This document shows positions 8,563 through 16,626 of a stretch of DNA of 55,400 nucleotides, piece after piece. This DNA is from Streptomyces poonensis. Its GTDB lineage: Bacteria; Actinomycetota; Actinomycetes; Streptomycetales; Streptomycetaceae. The DNA is taken from assembly GCF_014650915.1 (NCBI RefSeq), contig NZ_BMVW01000025.1:1-55400 (forward strand), given 5' to 3'. Positions within the stretch are counted from its first letter, which is position 1, and each line of letters opens with the position of its first letter. The notes beneath the pieces were generated by a model. It was not told the origin of the DNA. It did no database searches and worked only from the letters and a program-made list of their open reading frames with translations. The translations under genes and the position numbers were made by a program.

Positions 8563-10926
8563 GTGAAGGCCGAGTGGTACCGCGGGGGCCTGCCCATCGA
8601 GGTGACGAGTTTCATCGGCCGTGCCGAGGAGATCGAGACGGCCACGCAGCTGTTGAACAGGGCACGCCTGGTCACCTTCCTCGGCCCCGGAGGCGTCGGC
8701 AAGACCAGGACCGCGCTGCGCGTCGCCGCCCGGCTCGGGGAGGAACTCGCGGACGGTGTCTGCATGGTGCCGCTGTCGGCCCTGAAGGACCCCGGACTGC
8801 TGGCGCACTCGGTGTCGGCCGCCCTGAACCTGCCGGAGCAGACGGACCGCTCGCAGATCGACACGCTGGTGGACCACCTGAAGGACCGCGAACTGCTGGT
8901 GGTGCTGGACACCTGCGAGCACATCGTGGACGCCTGCGGCATGCTCGCCGACATCCTGCTGCGCGGCACACCGTCGGTGCGGATCCTGGCGACCAGCCGT
9001 GAGCCCCTGGCCGTGCCCGGCGAGCACACCTTTCCCATCATGCCGCTGGCGGTGCCGGGCGAGGAGGACGAGCACCCCGCCGACACCGACGCCATGCGGC
9101 TGTTCGCCGACCGGGCGACGGCCGTGGTCCCCGGGTTCGCGCTGACCGACGGCAACCGCGCGGCCGTCGCCGCCCTGACCCGGCGGCTGGACGGCATCCC
9201 GCTGGCCCTCGAACTGGCGGCGGTGCGGCTGCGCGCCCTGTCGCTGGAGCAGATCGTGGTCCGCCTCAGCAGCCGGTTCCGCCTGCTCACCGGAGGCAGC
9301 AGGGTGGCACTGCCGCGGCACGCGACGCTGCGCACGGCGATCGACTGGAGCCACGACCTGTGCTCGCCGCAGGAACGGCTGCTGTGGGCCCGGCTGTCGG
9401 TGTTCGCCGGCGACTTCGACCTGGCGGCCGTGGAGGCGGTCTGCTCCGACGACGCGCTGCCCGCCGAGGAGATCGTCGAGTATCTGATCGGGCTGGTCGA
9501 CAAGTCGGTGGTGCTGCGCGGCGACGATGCGGACGGGGTCCGGTACCGGCTGCTGGACACCCTGCGCGAGTACGGGGCCGAGCGACTGGCCGAGCACGGC
9601 GACGGGCGGGCCGTGCAGGTGCGCCACCGGGACCACTACCTGGAGCTGGCCCGCTGGTTCGAGGCCGAGTGGGCCGGCGACGAGCAGATGCCCCGCTTCC
9701 ACCGGCTCCTGCGTGAGCGCGCGAACCTGCGGGTGGCGCTGGAGTTCTCCTTCTCCGCGCCGGAGGAGGCCCACGCCGGCCTGACGCTGGCCACGACGCT
9801 GTGGGCGTTCTGGTTCTGCGCCGCGCGGTTGTCGGAGGGACGCTACTGGCTGCACAAAGGGCTGGAGCTGGTGCCCGAACCGGTCGCCGAACGCTCCGTG
9901 GCGCTGCGGTACGCCGGCTGGTACGCCGCCGTCCAGGGCGGTCATTCCCCCGGGCTGCCGCTGCTGCTGACCGAGGCCTGCGACATCGCCGAACAGCTCG
10001 GAGACGAGCAGTTGCACGCCCATGCCCAGGCGATCCTGGGCTGCGTCCACATGATGATGGGCCGTCCCGAGGCGGCCGTGGAGCTGTACGAGGCCGCCCA
10101 CGTCAAGCTGCGCGAGCTCGACGACCGGGTCGGCATCCTCATGTACGGCTACCATCTCGGCTTCCTGCACATGATGCTGGGAGACCTGGAGACCGCGTGC
10201 GCGGATTTCGACGTCACGCTGTCCATGGTGGAAGGCACCGAGGAACGCTGGAACCGGGGCTGGGCCTGTTGCCACAAGGCGGTGACACTGTGGCTGATGG
10301 GCGACCGCGAGGAGTGTGCCCGGCTCGCCCGCATCGGGGTCCGCTGCAAGTACGACCTGGAGGACCACCTCTGCATCGCGCACTGTCTGGAGCCCCTGGC
10401 CTGGATCGCCGCCGAAGAGCCCGAGCACTGCCGGCAGGCGGCATGGCTGCTGGGCGCCATCTCCGGCCTCTACCGCAAGTGCGGTGCCGCCCCGCTGTTC
10501 GGCGTGCCCATGCTCCAGGAGTTCCAGTACGCGGCCGAACGGCGGGCCCGGCAGGTCCTGGGCGACGCCGTGTACGAGGCGGCCTTCCGCAGCGGCGCCG
10601 CCGCCCCGGTGGACGAGGTGGTCGCCGACGCGACCGGTGAGAAGCCCCGGCCGGCGCCCGCCGCCGAGCCCGAGGAGCAGGACACGCCGCTGGGCGTGCT
10701 GACCCGTCGGCAGCGCCAGGTCGCCGTGCTGGTCGCCGAGGGCCTGTCGAACCGGCAGATCGCCGACAAGCTGGTCATCTCCAAGCGCACCGCCGACGCG
10801 CACGTCGAGCAGATCCTGACCAAGCTCGGCTTCTCCTCCCGGGCCCAGATCGCCGCCCTGGTGGGCGAGGCCGGCGGCAGCACCCGGCAGCCCGGCCTCG
10901 ACGACGTCGCCGGGCCGGTCGGCTGA
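8563..10926 (+). CDS. STAND-type ATPase regulator with LuxR DNA-binding domain (AfsR/MalT-like)
   Basis: The 787-residue protein begins at GTG 8563, about 9 bases after AGAGG. It opens with the family signature GGLPIEVTSFIGR. The NTPase module follows: Walker A GPGGVGKT (41-48), Walker B LLVVLDTCEH, then ATSREPLAVPGEH, IPLALELAA and TLRTAIDWSHDLC. A winged-helix-like region (LLWARLSVFAGDF) leads into a helical repeat (TPR-like) sensor region of about 350 residues. The C-terminus is a LuxR helix-turn-helix (LTRRQRQVAVLVAEGLSNRQIADKLVISKRTADAHVEQILTK is the segment, residues about 708-750). Proteins of this kind assemble on ligand and ATP binding and activate transcription, often of antibiotic clusters; the target is unknown. 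A shortened paralogue follows at 11106. Confidence 0.85.
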   Translation: MKAEWYRGGLPIEVTSFIGRAEEIETATQLLNRARLVTFLGPGGVGKTRTALRVAARLGEELADGVCMVPLSALKDPGLLAHSVSAALNLPEQTDRSQIDTLVDHLKDRELLVVLDTCEHIVDACGMLADILLRGTPSVRILATSREPLAVPGEHTFPIMPLAVPGEEDEHPADTDAMRLFADRATAVVPGFALTDGNRAAVAALTRRLDGIPLALELAAVRLRALSLEQIVVRLSSRFRLLTGGSRVALPRHATLRTAIDWSHDLCSPQERLLWARLSVFAGDFDLAAVEAVCSDDALPAEEIVEYLIGLVDKSVVLRGDDADGVRYRLLDTLREYGAERLAEHGDGRAVQVRHRDHYLELARWFEAEWAGDEQMPRFHRLLRERANLRVALEFSFSAPEEAHAGLTLATTLWAFWFCAARLSEGRYWLHKGLELVPEPVAERSVALRYAGWYAAVQGGHSPGLPLLLTEACDIAEQLGDEQLHAHAQAILGCVHMMMGRPEAAVELYEAAHVKLRELDDRVGILMYGYHLGFLHMMLGDLETACADFDVTLSMVEGTEERWNRGWACCHKAVTLWLMGDREECARLARIGVRCKYDLEDHLCIAHCLEPLAWIAAEEPEHCRQAAWLLGAISGLYRKCGAAPLFGVPMLQEFQYAAERRARQVLGDAVYEAAFRSGAAAPVDEVVADATGEKPRPAPAAEPEEQDTPLGVLTRRQRQVAVLVAEGLSNRQIADKLVISKRTADAHVEQILTKLGFSSRAQIAALVGEAGGSTRQPGLDDVAGPVG

Positions 10927-10940
10927 GCCCGACGCGGTCC

Positions 10941-10970
10941 CTACCTAGCGCGCGCTCCCGGCGCTACCTA
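10941..10970. repeat. direct repeat CTACCTA, 23 bp apart, between the two ATPase genes
   Basis: CTACCTA occurs at 10941-10947 and 10964-10970, each followed by a GC-rich segment. Heptamer direct repeats about two helical turns apart can be activator sites, but AfsR/SARP sites usually use 11- or 22-bp spacing. The spacing here is 23, so this is only noted. Confidence 0.25.
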
Positions 10971-11105
10971 CGCCGCGGCGCCGCCCCCCGCCGACGGCCG
11001 GGCACCGACATCGGTATTACGGATCCGTACATGTCCCGATGGCGCCGCCGCAACCGTACGAGAGCCTCTTCGCACGGGGGATACGGCGGTATCGGAGGGA
11101 TCACG

Positions 11106-12131
11106 GTGCGAACGACGATGTGGCACGCCGAGCCGACCGCAGGAGTGATCGGGCGGACTCGGGAACTGACGCAAGTGGAGCGGCTGCTGCGCCGCCGGGC
11201 ACGGGTGGTCACGGTCACCGGCCCGCCCGGAGCGGGGAAGTCCACCGTGGCCGCCGTGGCGGCGTCGCGGCCGGGGCGGGACGTCTACGTCGAACGCTTC
11301 CGACCGAGCTGGGAGGAGATCCAGGACCCCGAGGTGGTCCCGCATGTAGTGGCGGACGCGCTGCGGACGCCCGACGACTGCACGCTCAGTCGGCTGGAGA
11401 TGCTGCTGGACACGCTGGAGGGCCGGTCGCTGCTTCTGGTGCTGCATGACTGCGACCATCTGATCGGCGGCGTCACGGAACTGGTGAACGCGGTCGTCGG
11501 CCACTGCCGCGAAGTGGACTTCCTCGTCTCGGCCAGGCAGCCGCTGCACGTCCCCGGCGAGCAGATCGTGGTCCTTCCCCCGCTGGCTCCGGCCGCCGCA
11601 CTGGCGCTGTTCACCGCGGTGGCCCGGGAGACCGCACCGCCCCTCCCGCAGACCGAGCACGACCAGGCCCTCGTCGCCGAGGTGTGCGAGCTGCTGGACC
11701 GGCTTCCGCTGGCCGTCGAACTGGCGGCGCGCAGCCTCTCCGACATGTCGCTGGAGCAACTGGCCGAGCTGGTACGGACGCGCTGCCTGACGCTCGGCGC
11801 CTACCTCCCCCTCACCAACGGGCGTCCGCTGCACCATGTCACGCTGGCCAACGCCATCAGCTGGAGCCACGAGCTGTGCACGCCGCCACAGCGGCTGCTG
11901 TGGGCCCGGCTGTCGGCCTTCGACGGCGGCTTCGGGACTGCCGAGGCCGTCGCCCGGTGCGCCGACGAACTGCTTCCGCCCGCCACCGTCGCCGACGGCG
12001 CCGCCCAGCTCCTCGACCGGTCCCTCCTGCTCGCCGACCGGCCCGGGGCCGGTCAGGCCCGCTATCGCATGCCCCGCACCATCCGGGCCTACGGGGCCAC
12101 GATGCTGCGGTACCTCGGCGAGGCCGGGTAG
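11106..12131 (+). CDS. AfsR-like STAND ATPase, shortened form lacking sensor and DNA-binding domains
   Basis: The 341-residue protein starts at GTG 11106, 7 bases after GGAGG. It parallels the first half of the 787-residue regulator upstream: VIGRTRELTQVERLL, Walker A GPPGAGKS (39-46), Walker B LLLVLHDCDHL, VSARQPLHVPGEQ, LPLAVELAARSLSDMSLEQLAELV, ISWSHELCTPPQRLLWARLSAFDGGF, and RYRMPRTIRAYGA where the protein ends. The TPR-like and LuxR parts are absent. Reading on past the stop in any frame gives no homology, so truncation is not due to a simple frameshift. It cannot bind DNA through a LuxR domain. It may modulate its full-length neighbour, or be a degenerate copy. A CstR-type operator lies downstream of its stop and belongs to the next gene. 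Confidence 0.75.
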   Translation: MRTTMWHAEPTAGVIGRTRELTQVERLLRRRARVVTVTGPPGAGKSTVAAVAASRPGRDVYVERFRPSWEEIQDPEVVPHVVADALRTPDDCTLSRLEMLLDTLEGRSLLLVLHDCDHLIGGVTELVNAVVGHCREVDFLVSARQPLHVPGEQIVVLPPLAPAAALALFTAVARETAPPLPQTEHDQALVAEVCELLDRLPLAVELAARSLSDMSLEQLAELVRTRCLTLGAYLPLTNGRPLHHVTLANAISWSHELCTPPQRLLWARLSAFDGGFGTAEAVARCADELLPPATVADGAAQLLDRSLLLADRPGAGQARYRMPRTIRAYGATMLRYLGEAG

Positions 12132-12352
12132 CCGGATCGAGCCGGCCGGCCGGGGCGCAGCCGTGGCCTCGGCGGCGGGCCGGAGAGCGGGCAGGCCGGT
12201 GAGGGTGCCCCTGGTGTCCGGACCGAGGGCCTGGCGGACGGCGGTGACGGAGGCCGAAGCCGGTGCCGAGGCGGACGCTGCGGCCGGGCGGACGCTGCGG
12301 CCGTACGACACGGGCGGCATCGGACCAGCCGGTGCCGAACGACTGATTCCTC

Positions 12353-12370
12353 GATACCCCAGCGGGTATC
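12353..12370. promoter_or_regulatory. CstR/CsoR-type operator 1
   Basis: GATACCCCAGCGGGTATC is an inverted repeat (GATACCC-N4-GGGTATC) of the type bound by DUF156 repressors. It is the most distal of three such sites in front of the CstB-like gene. Confidence 0.65.
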
Positions 12371-12418
12371 CGATGCGGGCGGAGCGCCATCCGGCGACGG
12401 GGCGCCCTCTCTCCGGAA

Positions 12419-12432
12419 TACCCCCCGGGGTA
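12419..12432. promoter_or_regulatory. CstR/CsoR-type operator 2
   Basis: TACCCCCCGGGGTA (TACCC-N4-GGGTA) lies 66 bases upstream of the CstB-like start. Confidence 0.7.
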
Positions 12433-12455
12433 CTGCTGTTAGGGTGAGTGTCAGA

Positions 12456-12469
12456 TACCCCCGGGGGTA
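12456..12469. promoter_or_regulatory. CstR/CsoR-type operator 3, perfect palindrome
   Basis: TACCCCCGGGGGTA is a perfect 14-bp palindrome 28 bases before the GTG start of the CstB-like gene, where bound repressor would block initiation. The regulator is presumably the CstR-like protein encoded at 15075-15356. Confidence 0.75.
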
Positions 12470-12497
12470 CATCACCCGCTCAAGAGGAGTCGTAGTC

Positions 12498-13874
12498 GTG
12501 TTCTTCGTCGACACCCTGGAAATCGAGGGCCTGGGCAACCGCAGCTACCTGGCCGGCGGACCCGGTGCCGCGCTGGTGGTGGACCCGCCCCGCGACATCG
12601 AGCAGGTCGTCGCCGCGGCGGCGCGGCGCGGGGTGCGCATCGCCTTCGTGGCCGAGACGCACCTGCACAACGACTACGTCACCGGCGGGCTGGAGCTGGC
12701 CCGCGTGACCGGGGCCCGCTACCTGGTGCCGGCCGGGGCGTCGGTCGCCTTCGCCCGCACCCCGGTCGCCGACAGTGACGCGTTCGAGGTGGACGAGCAC
12801 CTGGTGCTGCGGGCGATCGCCACCCCCGGTCACACCCCCCACCACACCTCGTACGTCCTGGAGGAGGACGGCCGGGCGGTGGCGGCGTTCACCGGCGGAT
12901 CGCTGCTGATCGGCACCGTGGGCCGGCCCGACCTGGTCGAGCCGCGGCTGACCGAGCGGCTGGCCCGCGCCCAGCACGCCTCCGCCCACCGTCTGGCCGA
13001 CACACTGGACGACGAGGTGCCGGTGCTGCCCACCCACGGCTTCGGCAGCTTCTGTTCCTCCGCGCAGGCGGCAGGAGAGTCGACCACGATCGGACAGGAG
13101 CGCCGGACCAATGACGCGCTGACGAAGGACGTGGACACCTTCGTCGCCGGCATGATCGCCGCACTGGACGACGTGCCCGCCTACTACACGCACATGGGCC
13201 CGGCCAACGCCGCCGGCCCCGCCCCGGTCGACCTCACCCCGCCCCGGCAGGCGGACGCCGAGCAGATCGCCGCCCGGCTGGCCGCGGGAGAGTGGGTGGT
13301 GGACCTGCGCAACCGGGTCGCCTTCGCCCAGGGACATGTGGCCGGCTCCTTCAACTTCGAGGGCAGCGGCCGGCTCGCCACCTATCTGGCCTGGCTGATC
13401 CCCTGGGGCAAGCCCGTCACCCTGCTCGCCGAGACGCCCGAGCAGATCACGGCCGCGCAGCGGGAGCTGGCCCGGGTCGGCATCGACCGCCCGGCCGCCG
13501 CCGCCACCGGCGACCCGGCCGGCTGGGTCCGTGCGGGCGAGCGACTCGCCTCCTTCCCGCGCGCCCGCTTCGCCGACCTCGCCGCGGTGCGCGGGCGCGG
13601 CGAGCAGGTGGTGGTGCTGGACGTGCGCCGCGCCGCCGAGCGGGCGGGCGGGTTCGTCGACGGCTCGGTCCACATCCCGGTCCACGAGCTGCCCGGCCGC
13701 GTCGACGAGGTGCCCGACGGGGTGGTGTGGGTGCACTGCGCCGGCGGGATGCGCGCGGCGATCGCCGCGTCCCTGCTCGATGCCGTCGGCCGCGACGTGG
13801 TCGCCGTCGACGACGGCTTCGACGCCGCCACCGCGGCGGGCCTCACCCTCACCCGGCCCGGCCACGCCGGCTGA
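12498..13874 (+). CDS. CstB-like persulfide dioxygenase-rhodanese fusion
   Basis: The 458-residue protein starts at GTG 12498, 8 bases after GAGGAG. Residues 1-235 are a metallo-beta-lactamase fold of the ETHE1/persulfide-dioxygenase type: HLHNDY (H55, H57, D59), TPGHTPHHTSY, and TGGSLLIGTVGRPDL. Then comes a rhodanese-like domain without catalytic Cys (WVVDLRNRVAFAQGHVAGSFNF ... TLLAETPEQ). A second rhodanese domain has the active loop HCAGGMRA (C414). This MBL-inactive rhodanese-active rhodanese order is that of Staphylococcus CstB, which oxidises low-molecular-weight persulfides to sulfite/thiosulfate. It is the first gene of an operon with a rhodanese and a TauE exporter. Three operator-like palindromes precede it, so induction by reactive sulfur through CstR is the likely control. 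Confidence 0.88.
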   Translation: MFFVDTLEIEGLGNRSYLAGGPGAALVVDPPRDIEQVVAAAARRGVRIAFVAETHLHNDYVTGGLELARVTGARYLVPAGASVAFARTPVADSDAFEVDEHLVLRAIATPGHTPHHTSYVLEEDGRAVAAFTGGSLLIGTVGRPDLVEPRLTERLARAQHASAHRLADTLDDEVPVLPTHGFGSFCSSAQAAGESTTIGQERRTNDALTKDVDTFVAGMIAALDDVPAYYTHMGPANAAGPAPVDLTPPRQADAEQIAARLAAGEWVVDLRNRVAFAQGHVAGSFNFEGSGRLATYLAWLIPWGKPVTLLAETPEQITAAQRELARVGIDRPAAAATGDPAGWVRAGERLASFPRARFADLAAVRGRGEQVVVLDVRRAAERAGGFVDGSVHIPVHELPGRVDEVPDGVVWVHCAGGMRAAIAASLLDAVGRDVVAVDDGFDAATAAGLTLTRPGHAG

Positions 13875-13913
13875 ACGACCTGCCCCGCACCACCCGCACG
13901 GAGTGACCCGACG

Positions 13914-14276
13914 ATGTTCTCGCTTTTCCGCCGTGGGGCCGACCGCCTCACCCCACGGCAGGCCCACCGGCAGACCGGTGCCGGGCAGGCCGTCCTGCTG
14001 GACGTCCGCGAACTGCCGGAGTGGCAGGCCGGGCACGCGCCCGGCGCGCTGCACCTGCCGCTGAGCCGCCTGGCGGCGGGGGCGGCTCTTCCCCGGGCCG
14101 CCCAAGGCAGGCCGGTGGTCACCATCTGCCGCTCCGGCAACCGCTCCCGCACAGCCGCCGGCCTCCTGGCCGCCCGCGGTACGGAGGCCACCGATGTCGT
14201 CGGCGGCATGACCGCCTGGGCCCGCGCGGGCCTGCCGGTCACCGGGGACGGCGGCACCAGCGGCGGCGACGCGTGA
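13914..14276 (+). CDS. single-domain rhodanese sulfurtransferase
   Basis: The 120-residue protein (ATG 13914) is one rhodanese domain: LLDVRELPEWQAGHAPGALHLPLSRL, active loop CRSGNRSR, and VVGGMTAWARAGLPV at the end. No signal peptide is present. It lies 39 bp after the CstB-like gene, and its TGA overlaps the GTG of the TauE gene (GTGA), so the three are almost certainly one transcript. It likely carries or transfers sulfane sulfur to or from CstB products. Its exact acceptor is unknown. Confidence 0.88.
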   Translation: MFSLFRRGADRLTPRQAHRQTGAGQAVLLDVRELPEWQAGHAPGALHLPLSRLAAGAALPRAAQGRPVVTICRSGNRSRTAAGLLAARGTEATDVVGGMTAWARAGLPVTGDGGTSGGDA

Positions 14277-15043
14277 GCGCGCTGGTCCTGGCCCTGGCCG
14301 CCGGTGCCGCGGTCGGGCTCGCGCTCGGCGCGCTCGGCGGGGGCGGCAGCGTCCTGGCGGTGCCCGCGCTGATCTACCTGCTCGGCTTCACCCCGGCCGC
14401 CGCCACCACGGCCGGCCTGATCATCGTCACCGCCACCTCGCTCACCGCCCTGTACGCCCATGCCCGGGCCGGAACCGTGCGCTGGAAGGCGGGGACGCTG
14501 TTCGCGGCGGCCGGGCTGGTGCCGGCCGCCGTGGCGGGCGCCGCGGCGGCGCACCTGCCGCAGGCCCTCCTGACCGCCGCGTTCGCCGTCGTCGCCGCCC
14601 TGGCCGCGGTGCGTATGCTCCGCCCCGCCCGTACGACGGACGGTCACGGGCGGCGCACGGTGCGCCCGGCCCGTGCGGCCCGGGCGGCCCGTGCGGCCCG
14701 GGCCGGTGCGGGACTGGGGGCGCTGACCGGACTGCTCGGCGTCGGCGGCGGCTTCCTGGCCGTACCCGCGCTGGTGACGGTGCTGGCGTTCGAGATGCAG
14801 GCCGCCGTCGGCACCAGCCTGCTGGTCATCTCGGCGAACTCGCTCGCCTCCCTGGCCACCCGCGGCGCCACCACCGCCGGGCTCGACTGGGCGCTGATCG
14901 GCCCCTTCACCGGGGCGGCGATCCTCGGCGCCTGGGACGGCAAGCGCCTGGCCGCCAAGGTCACCGGCACCCTGCTGCGGCGCACCTTCGCGATCGTGCT
15001 GCTGGCCGTCGCGGCTTTCATGCTCGTCGACGCCTTCGCCTGA
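14273..15043 (+). CDS. TauE/SafE-type membrane exporter (sulfite or organosulfur anion)
   Basis: The 256-residue membrane protein starts at GTG 14273, overlapping the rhodanese stop by four bases. It shows the duplicated TauE architecture. The first half has ALGALGGGGSVLAVPALIYLLGF and TTAGLIIVTATSLTALYAHARAGTV; the second repeats it as LTGLLGVGGGFLAVPALVTVL and AVGTSLLVISANSLASLATRG. About eight hydrophobic segments are visible. The middle loop contains an Ala-Arg repeat (ARAARAARAARA) encoded by near-identical 9-bp units around 14668-14705. In CstR regulons TauE-type proteins are proposed to export sulfite or thiosulfate made by the dioxygenase; that role is inferred here from operon position. 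Confidence 0.85.
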   Translation: MSALVLALAAGAAVGLALGALGGGGSVLAVPALIYLLGFTPAAATTAGLIIVTATSLTALYAHARAGTVRWKAGTLFAAAGLVPAAVAGAAAAHLPQALLTAAFAVVAALAAVRMLRPARTTDGHGRRTVRPARAARAARAARAGAGLGALTGLLGVGGGFLAVPALVTVLAFEMQAAVGTSLLVISANSLASLATRGATTAGLDWALIGPFTGAAILGAWDGKRLAAKVTGTLLRRTFAIVLLAVAAFMLVDAFA

Positions 15044-15074
15044 GCCGAGAGGCACGGTGCGTGGCACCGGCAGC

Positions 15075-15356
15075 TCAGGCCAGCGACAGGAACAGCTTCT
15101 CCAGCCGGGCGCGCATCTGTTCCCGGTCCTCCGGGGCGGCCATGTCCTCGTCGGTCAGGCAGCGCTGCAGACCGGTGGCGATGATCGCGAAGCCCGCCTT
15201 GTCCAGGGCCCGGGAGGCGGCCGCCAGCTGGGTGACCACGTCCTCGCAGTCCCGCCCCTCCTCGATCATCTTGATCACACCGGCGATCTGGCCCTGCGCC
15301 CTGCGCAGCCGGTTGACCACCGTCTTCAGTTCCTCGGCCGCCATCGACAGATCCAC
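15075..15356 (-). CDS. cstR: CstR-type persulfide-sensing repressor (CsoR/FrmR/DUF156 family)
   Basis: The 93-residue all-helical protein has the family core VNRLRRAQGQIAGVIKMIEEGRDCEDVVTQL...IIATGLQRCL. Two cysteines 29 residues apart (about C37 and C66) match the reactive pair of the family. The position that is His in copper-binding CsoR (four before the second Cys) is Gly, as expected of the persulfide sensor CstR, not CsoR. The start is set at GTG 15356, 8 bases after AAGGAG; a GTG at 15365 is too close to it. It is divergent from a rhodanese gene and convergent with the TauE operon. TACCC(N4)GGGTA sites lie in front of its own gene and of the CstB-like gene, so it probably autoregulates and controls the whole module. 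Confidence 0.88.
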   Translation of the reverse strand: MDLSMAAEELKTVVNRLRRAQGQIAGVIKMIEEGRDCEDVVTQLAAASRALDKAGFAIIATGLQRCLTDEDMAAPEDREQMRARLEKLFLSLA

Positions 15357-15376
15357 AGCCCACACTCCTTCGCAGA

Positions 15377-15390
15377 TACCCCCGCGGGTA
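15377..15390. promoter_or_regulatory. CstR/CsoR-type operator 4 in the cstR-rhodanese divergent promoter
   Basis: TACCCCCGCGGGTA sits 21 bases upstream of the cstR start and 45 bases upstream of the divergent rhodanese-DUF2892 gene. It shares the TACCC-N4-GGGTA form of the three sites near 12.4 kb. Confidence 0.72.
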
Positions 15391-15393
15391 CCC

Positions 15394-15407
15394 TACCGAA
15401 GGGGGTA
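15394..15407. promoter_or_regulatory. degenerate fifth CstR/CsoR-type site
   Basis: TACCGAAGGGGGTA keeps TACC and GGTA half-sites with the same 14-bp span. It is immediately next to operator 4, so two repressor tetramers may bind side by side. Confidence 0.45.
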
Positions 15408-15434
15408 ACCCATGAAGAGCAAAGGAAAGTCCCC

Positions 15435-16013
15435 GTGTCACCCAACACCTCCCTCACCACCTCCCTCACCGTCGCCCAGGCCCACGCCCGCCTCGCCGAG
15501 CTGACCGTCATCGACGTGCGCACCCCCGGCGAGTACGCCTCCGGCCATCTGCCCGGCGCCCACAACATCCCCCTGGACCACCTGGACGCGGCCCTGCCCG
15601 CCCTGAAGAGCGCCGCCGGCCGCGGCGGCCTCCTCCTCGTGTGCGCCTCCGGCGCCCGCTCCGGCCAGGCCCGCGAGCGCCTGGCCCGGCACGGCGTCAC
15701 CGCCGTCGGCCTCACCGGTGGCACCACCGCCTGGACACAGCTCGGCCACGACGTCGAGCGCCCCGCCGGTACCCGCGCCGTGTGGGCGATGGAGCGCCAG
15801 GTCCGCCTGGCCGCCGGCTCCCTCGTCCTGACCGGCCTGCTCACCGGCCGGCGCCGACCCGCCGCCCGCTGGCTTTCCGCGGGCGTCGCCGGCGGTCTGG
15901 TCCTCTCCGCCCTCACCGACACCTGCGGCATGGCCAGGATTCTCGCCAAGCTTCCCCACAACCGGCCCAGGGCCACCGACCTCGACGCCACGCTCGCCGC
16001 CCTGACCCGCTGA
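15435..16013 (+). CDS. rhodanese fused to DUF2892 membrane segment (YgaP-like)
   Basis: The 192-residue protein starts at GTG 15435 after AAAGGAAAG (8-base spacing). Residues 10-105 are a rhodanese domain: TVIDVRTPGEYASGHLPGAHNIPLDHL, active loop CASGARSG, and LTGGTTAWTQLGH. The rest is a DUF2892-like segment (MERQVRLAAGSLVLTGLL...TDTCGMARILAKLPHNR) with two short hydrophobic helices, giving a membrane-anchored sulfurtransferase like YgaP. It is divergent from cstR and shares the operator-bearing region, so it should be derepressed together with the CstB operon. A role in handling persulfide at the membrane is inferred. Confidence 0.87.
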   Translation: MSPNTSLTTSLTVAQAHARLAELTVIDVRTPGEYASGHLPGAHNIPLDHLDAALPALKSAAGRGGLLLVCASGARSGQARERLARHGVTAVGLTGGTTAWTQLGHDVERPAGTRAVWAMERQVRLAAGSLVLTGLLTGRRRPAARWLSAGVAGGLVLSALTDTCGMARILAKLPHNRPRATDLDATLAALTR

Positions 16014-16626
16014 CACCGCGGGCTCGCAAGGCACGGCTCACGGCGCCCCGCCGGGCGTTCGCACCGGCGGCCGGGCGACGTGACGGCGGTGCACGGTCGG
16101 CCGTCCTGCGCGGTGACGGCAGCGTCCTTCGACAACGGCCGCCTCCTGGACGACGGCCGCCTCCTGGCGGAAGGAGGAGTTCCACGCCGTACCGCACGCA
16201 GTGCGTCGCGAGCCGGTCCCGCGCCGGCTTCGGTACGCGATCCAGCGGCCCGCACATCGATGGAGCCCGGCCCGACGCGAGCGGTGCACGTACCGCGAAC
16301 GGCTGGGCCCCGGGCCGGATCGGTGCCGACGAGCCGTCCTGCCGACGACGTACCGGATACCACCGTGCCACGGCCGGCCTCTGCGGCAGACGTGCGACGG
16401 ACAGGGCGGCAAGCAGTGGTCTGTCAGGTGCTCAAGACGCTCAAGGTGCTCAAGCGTCCAGGGCATCGGGGGCGTCGGGGTCCCGGTCCGTCGGGCAGCC
16501 GGCCACCGCTGCCCCGGCGACCGGCCGGGGCCGCCCGGCTGGACGCCGGTAATCGCCCACCGGACTTGACTGTGCTCCTATGCGGCGTAGAAATTCAGCG
16601 GCGGTCCGGCGACGAGTGGAGCTCAG
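16014..16626. other. 613-bp interval without a recognisable gene
   Basis: No frame on either strand combines a plausible start, ribosome site and recognisable protein. Small repeats are present: an 18-bp near-tandem duplication (ACGGCCGCCTCCTGG twice, about 16136-16168) and CTCAAG three times in about 25 bases (16431-16456). A sensor kinase gene would be expected next to the response regulator that follows; none is found, not even a recognisable remnant. Confidence 0.5.

Noticed and set aside
8560..10803. 747-codon minus-strand frame over the AfsR-like gene
   Set aside because: Antisense shadow; the plus strand encodes clear Walker and LuxR motifs.
12132..12352. continuation of the shortened ATPase beyond its stop by frameshift
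   Set aside because: No frame after 12131 resembles the TPR-like or LuxR part of the longer paralogue.
15075..15356. copper-sensing CsoR identity for the DUF156 protein
   Set aside because: The metal-ligand His four residues before the second Cys is Gly, and the neighbours are persulfide-handling genes, so CstR is preferred.
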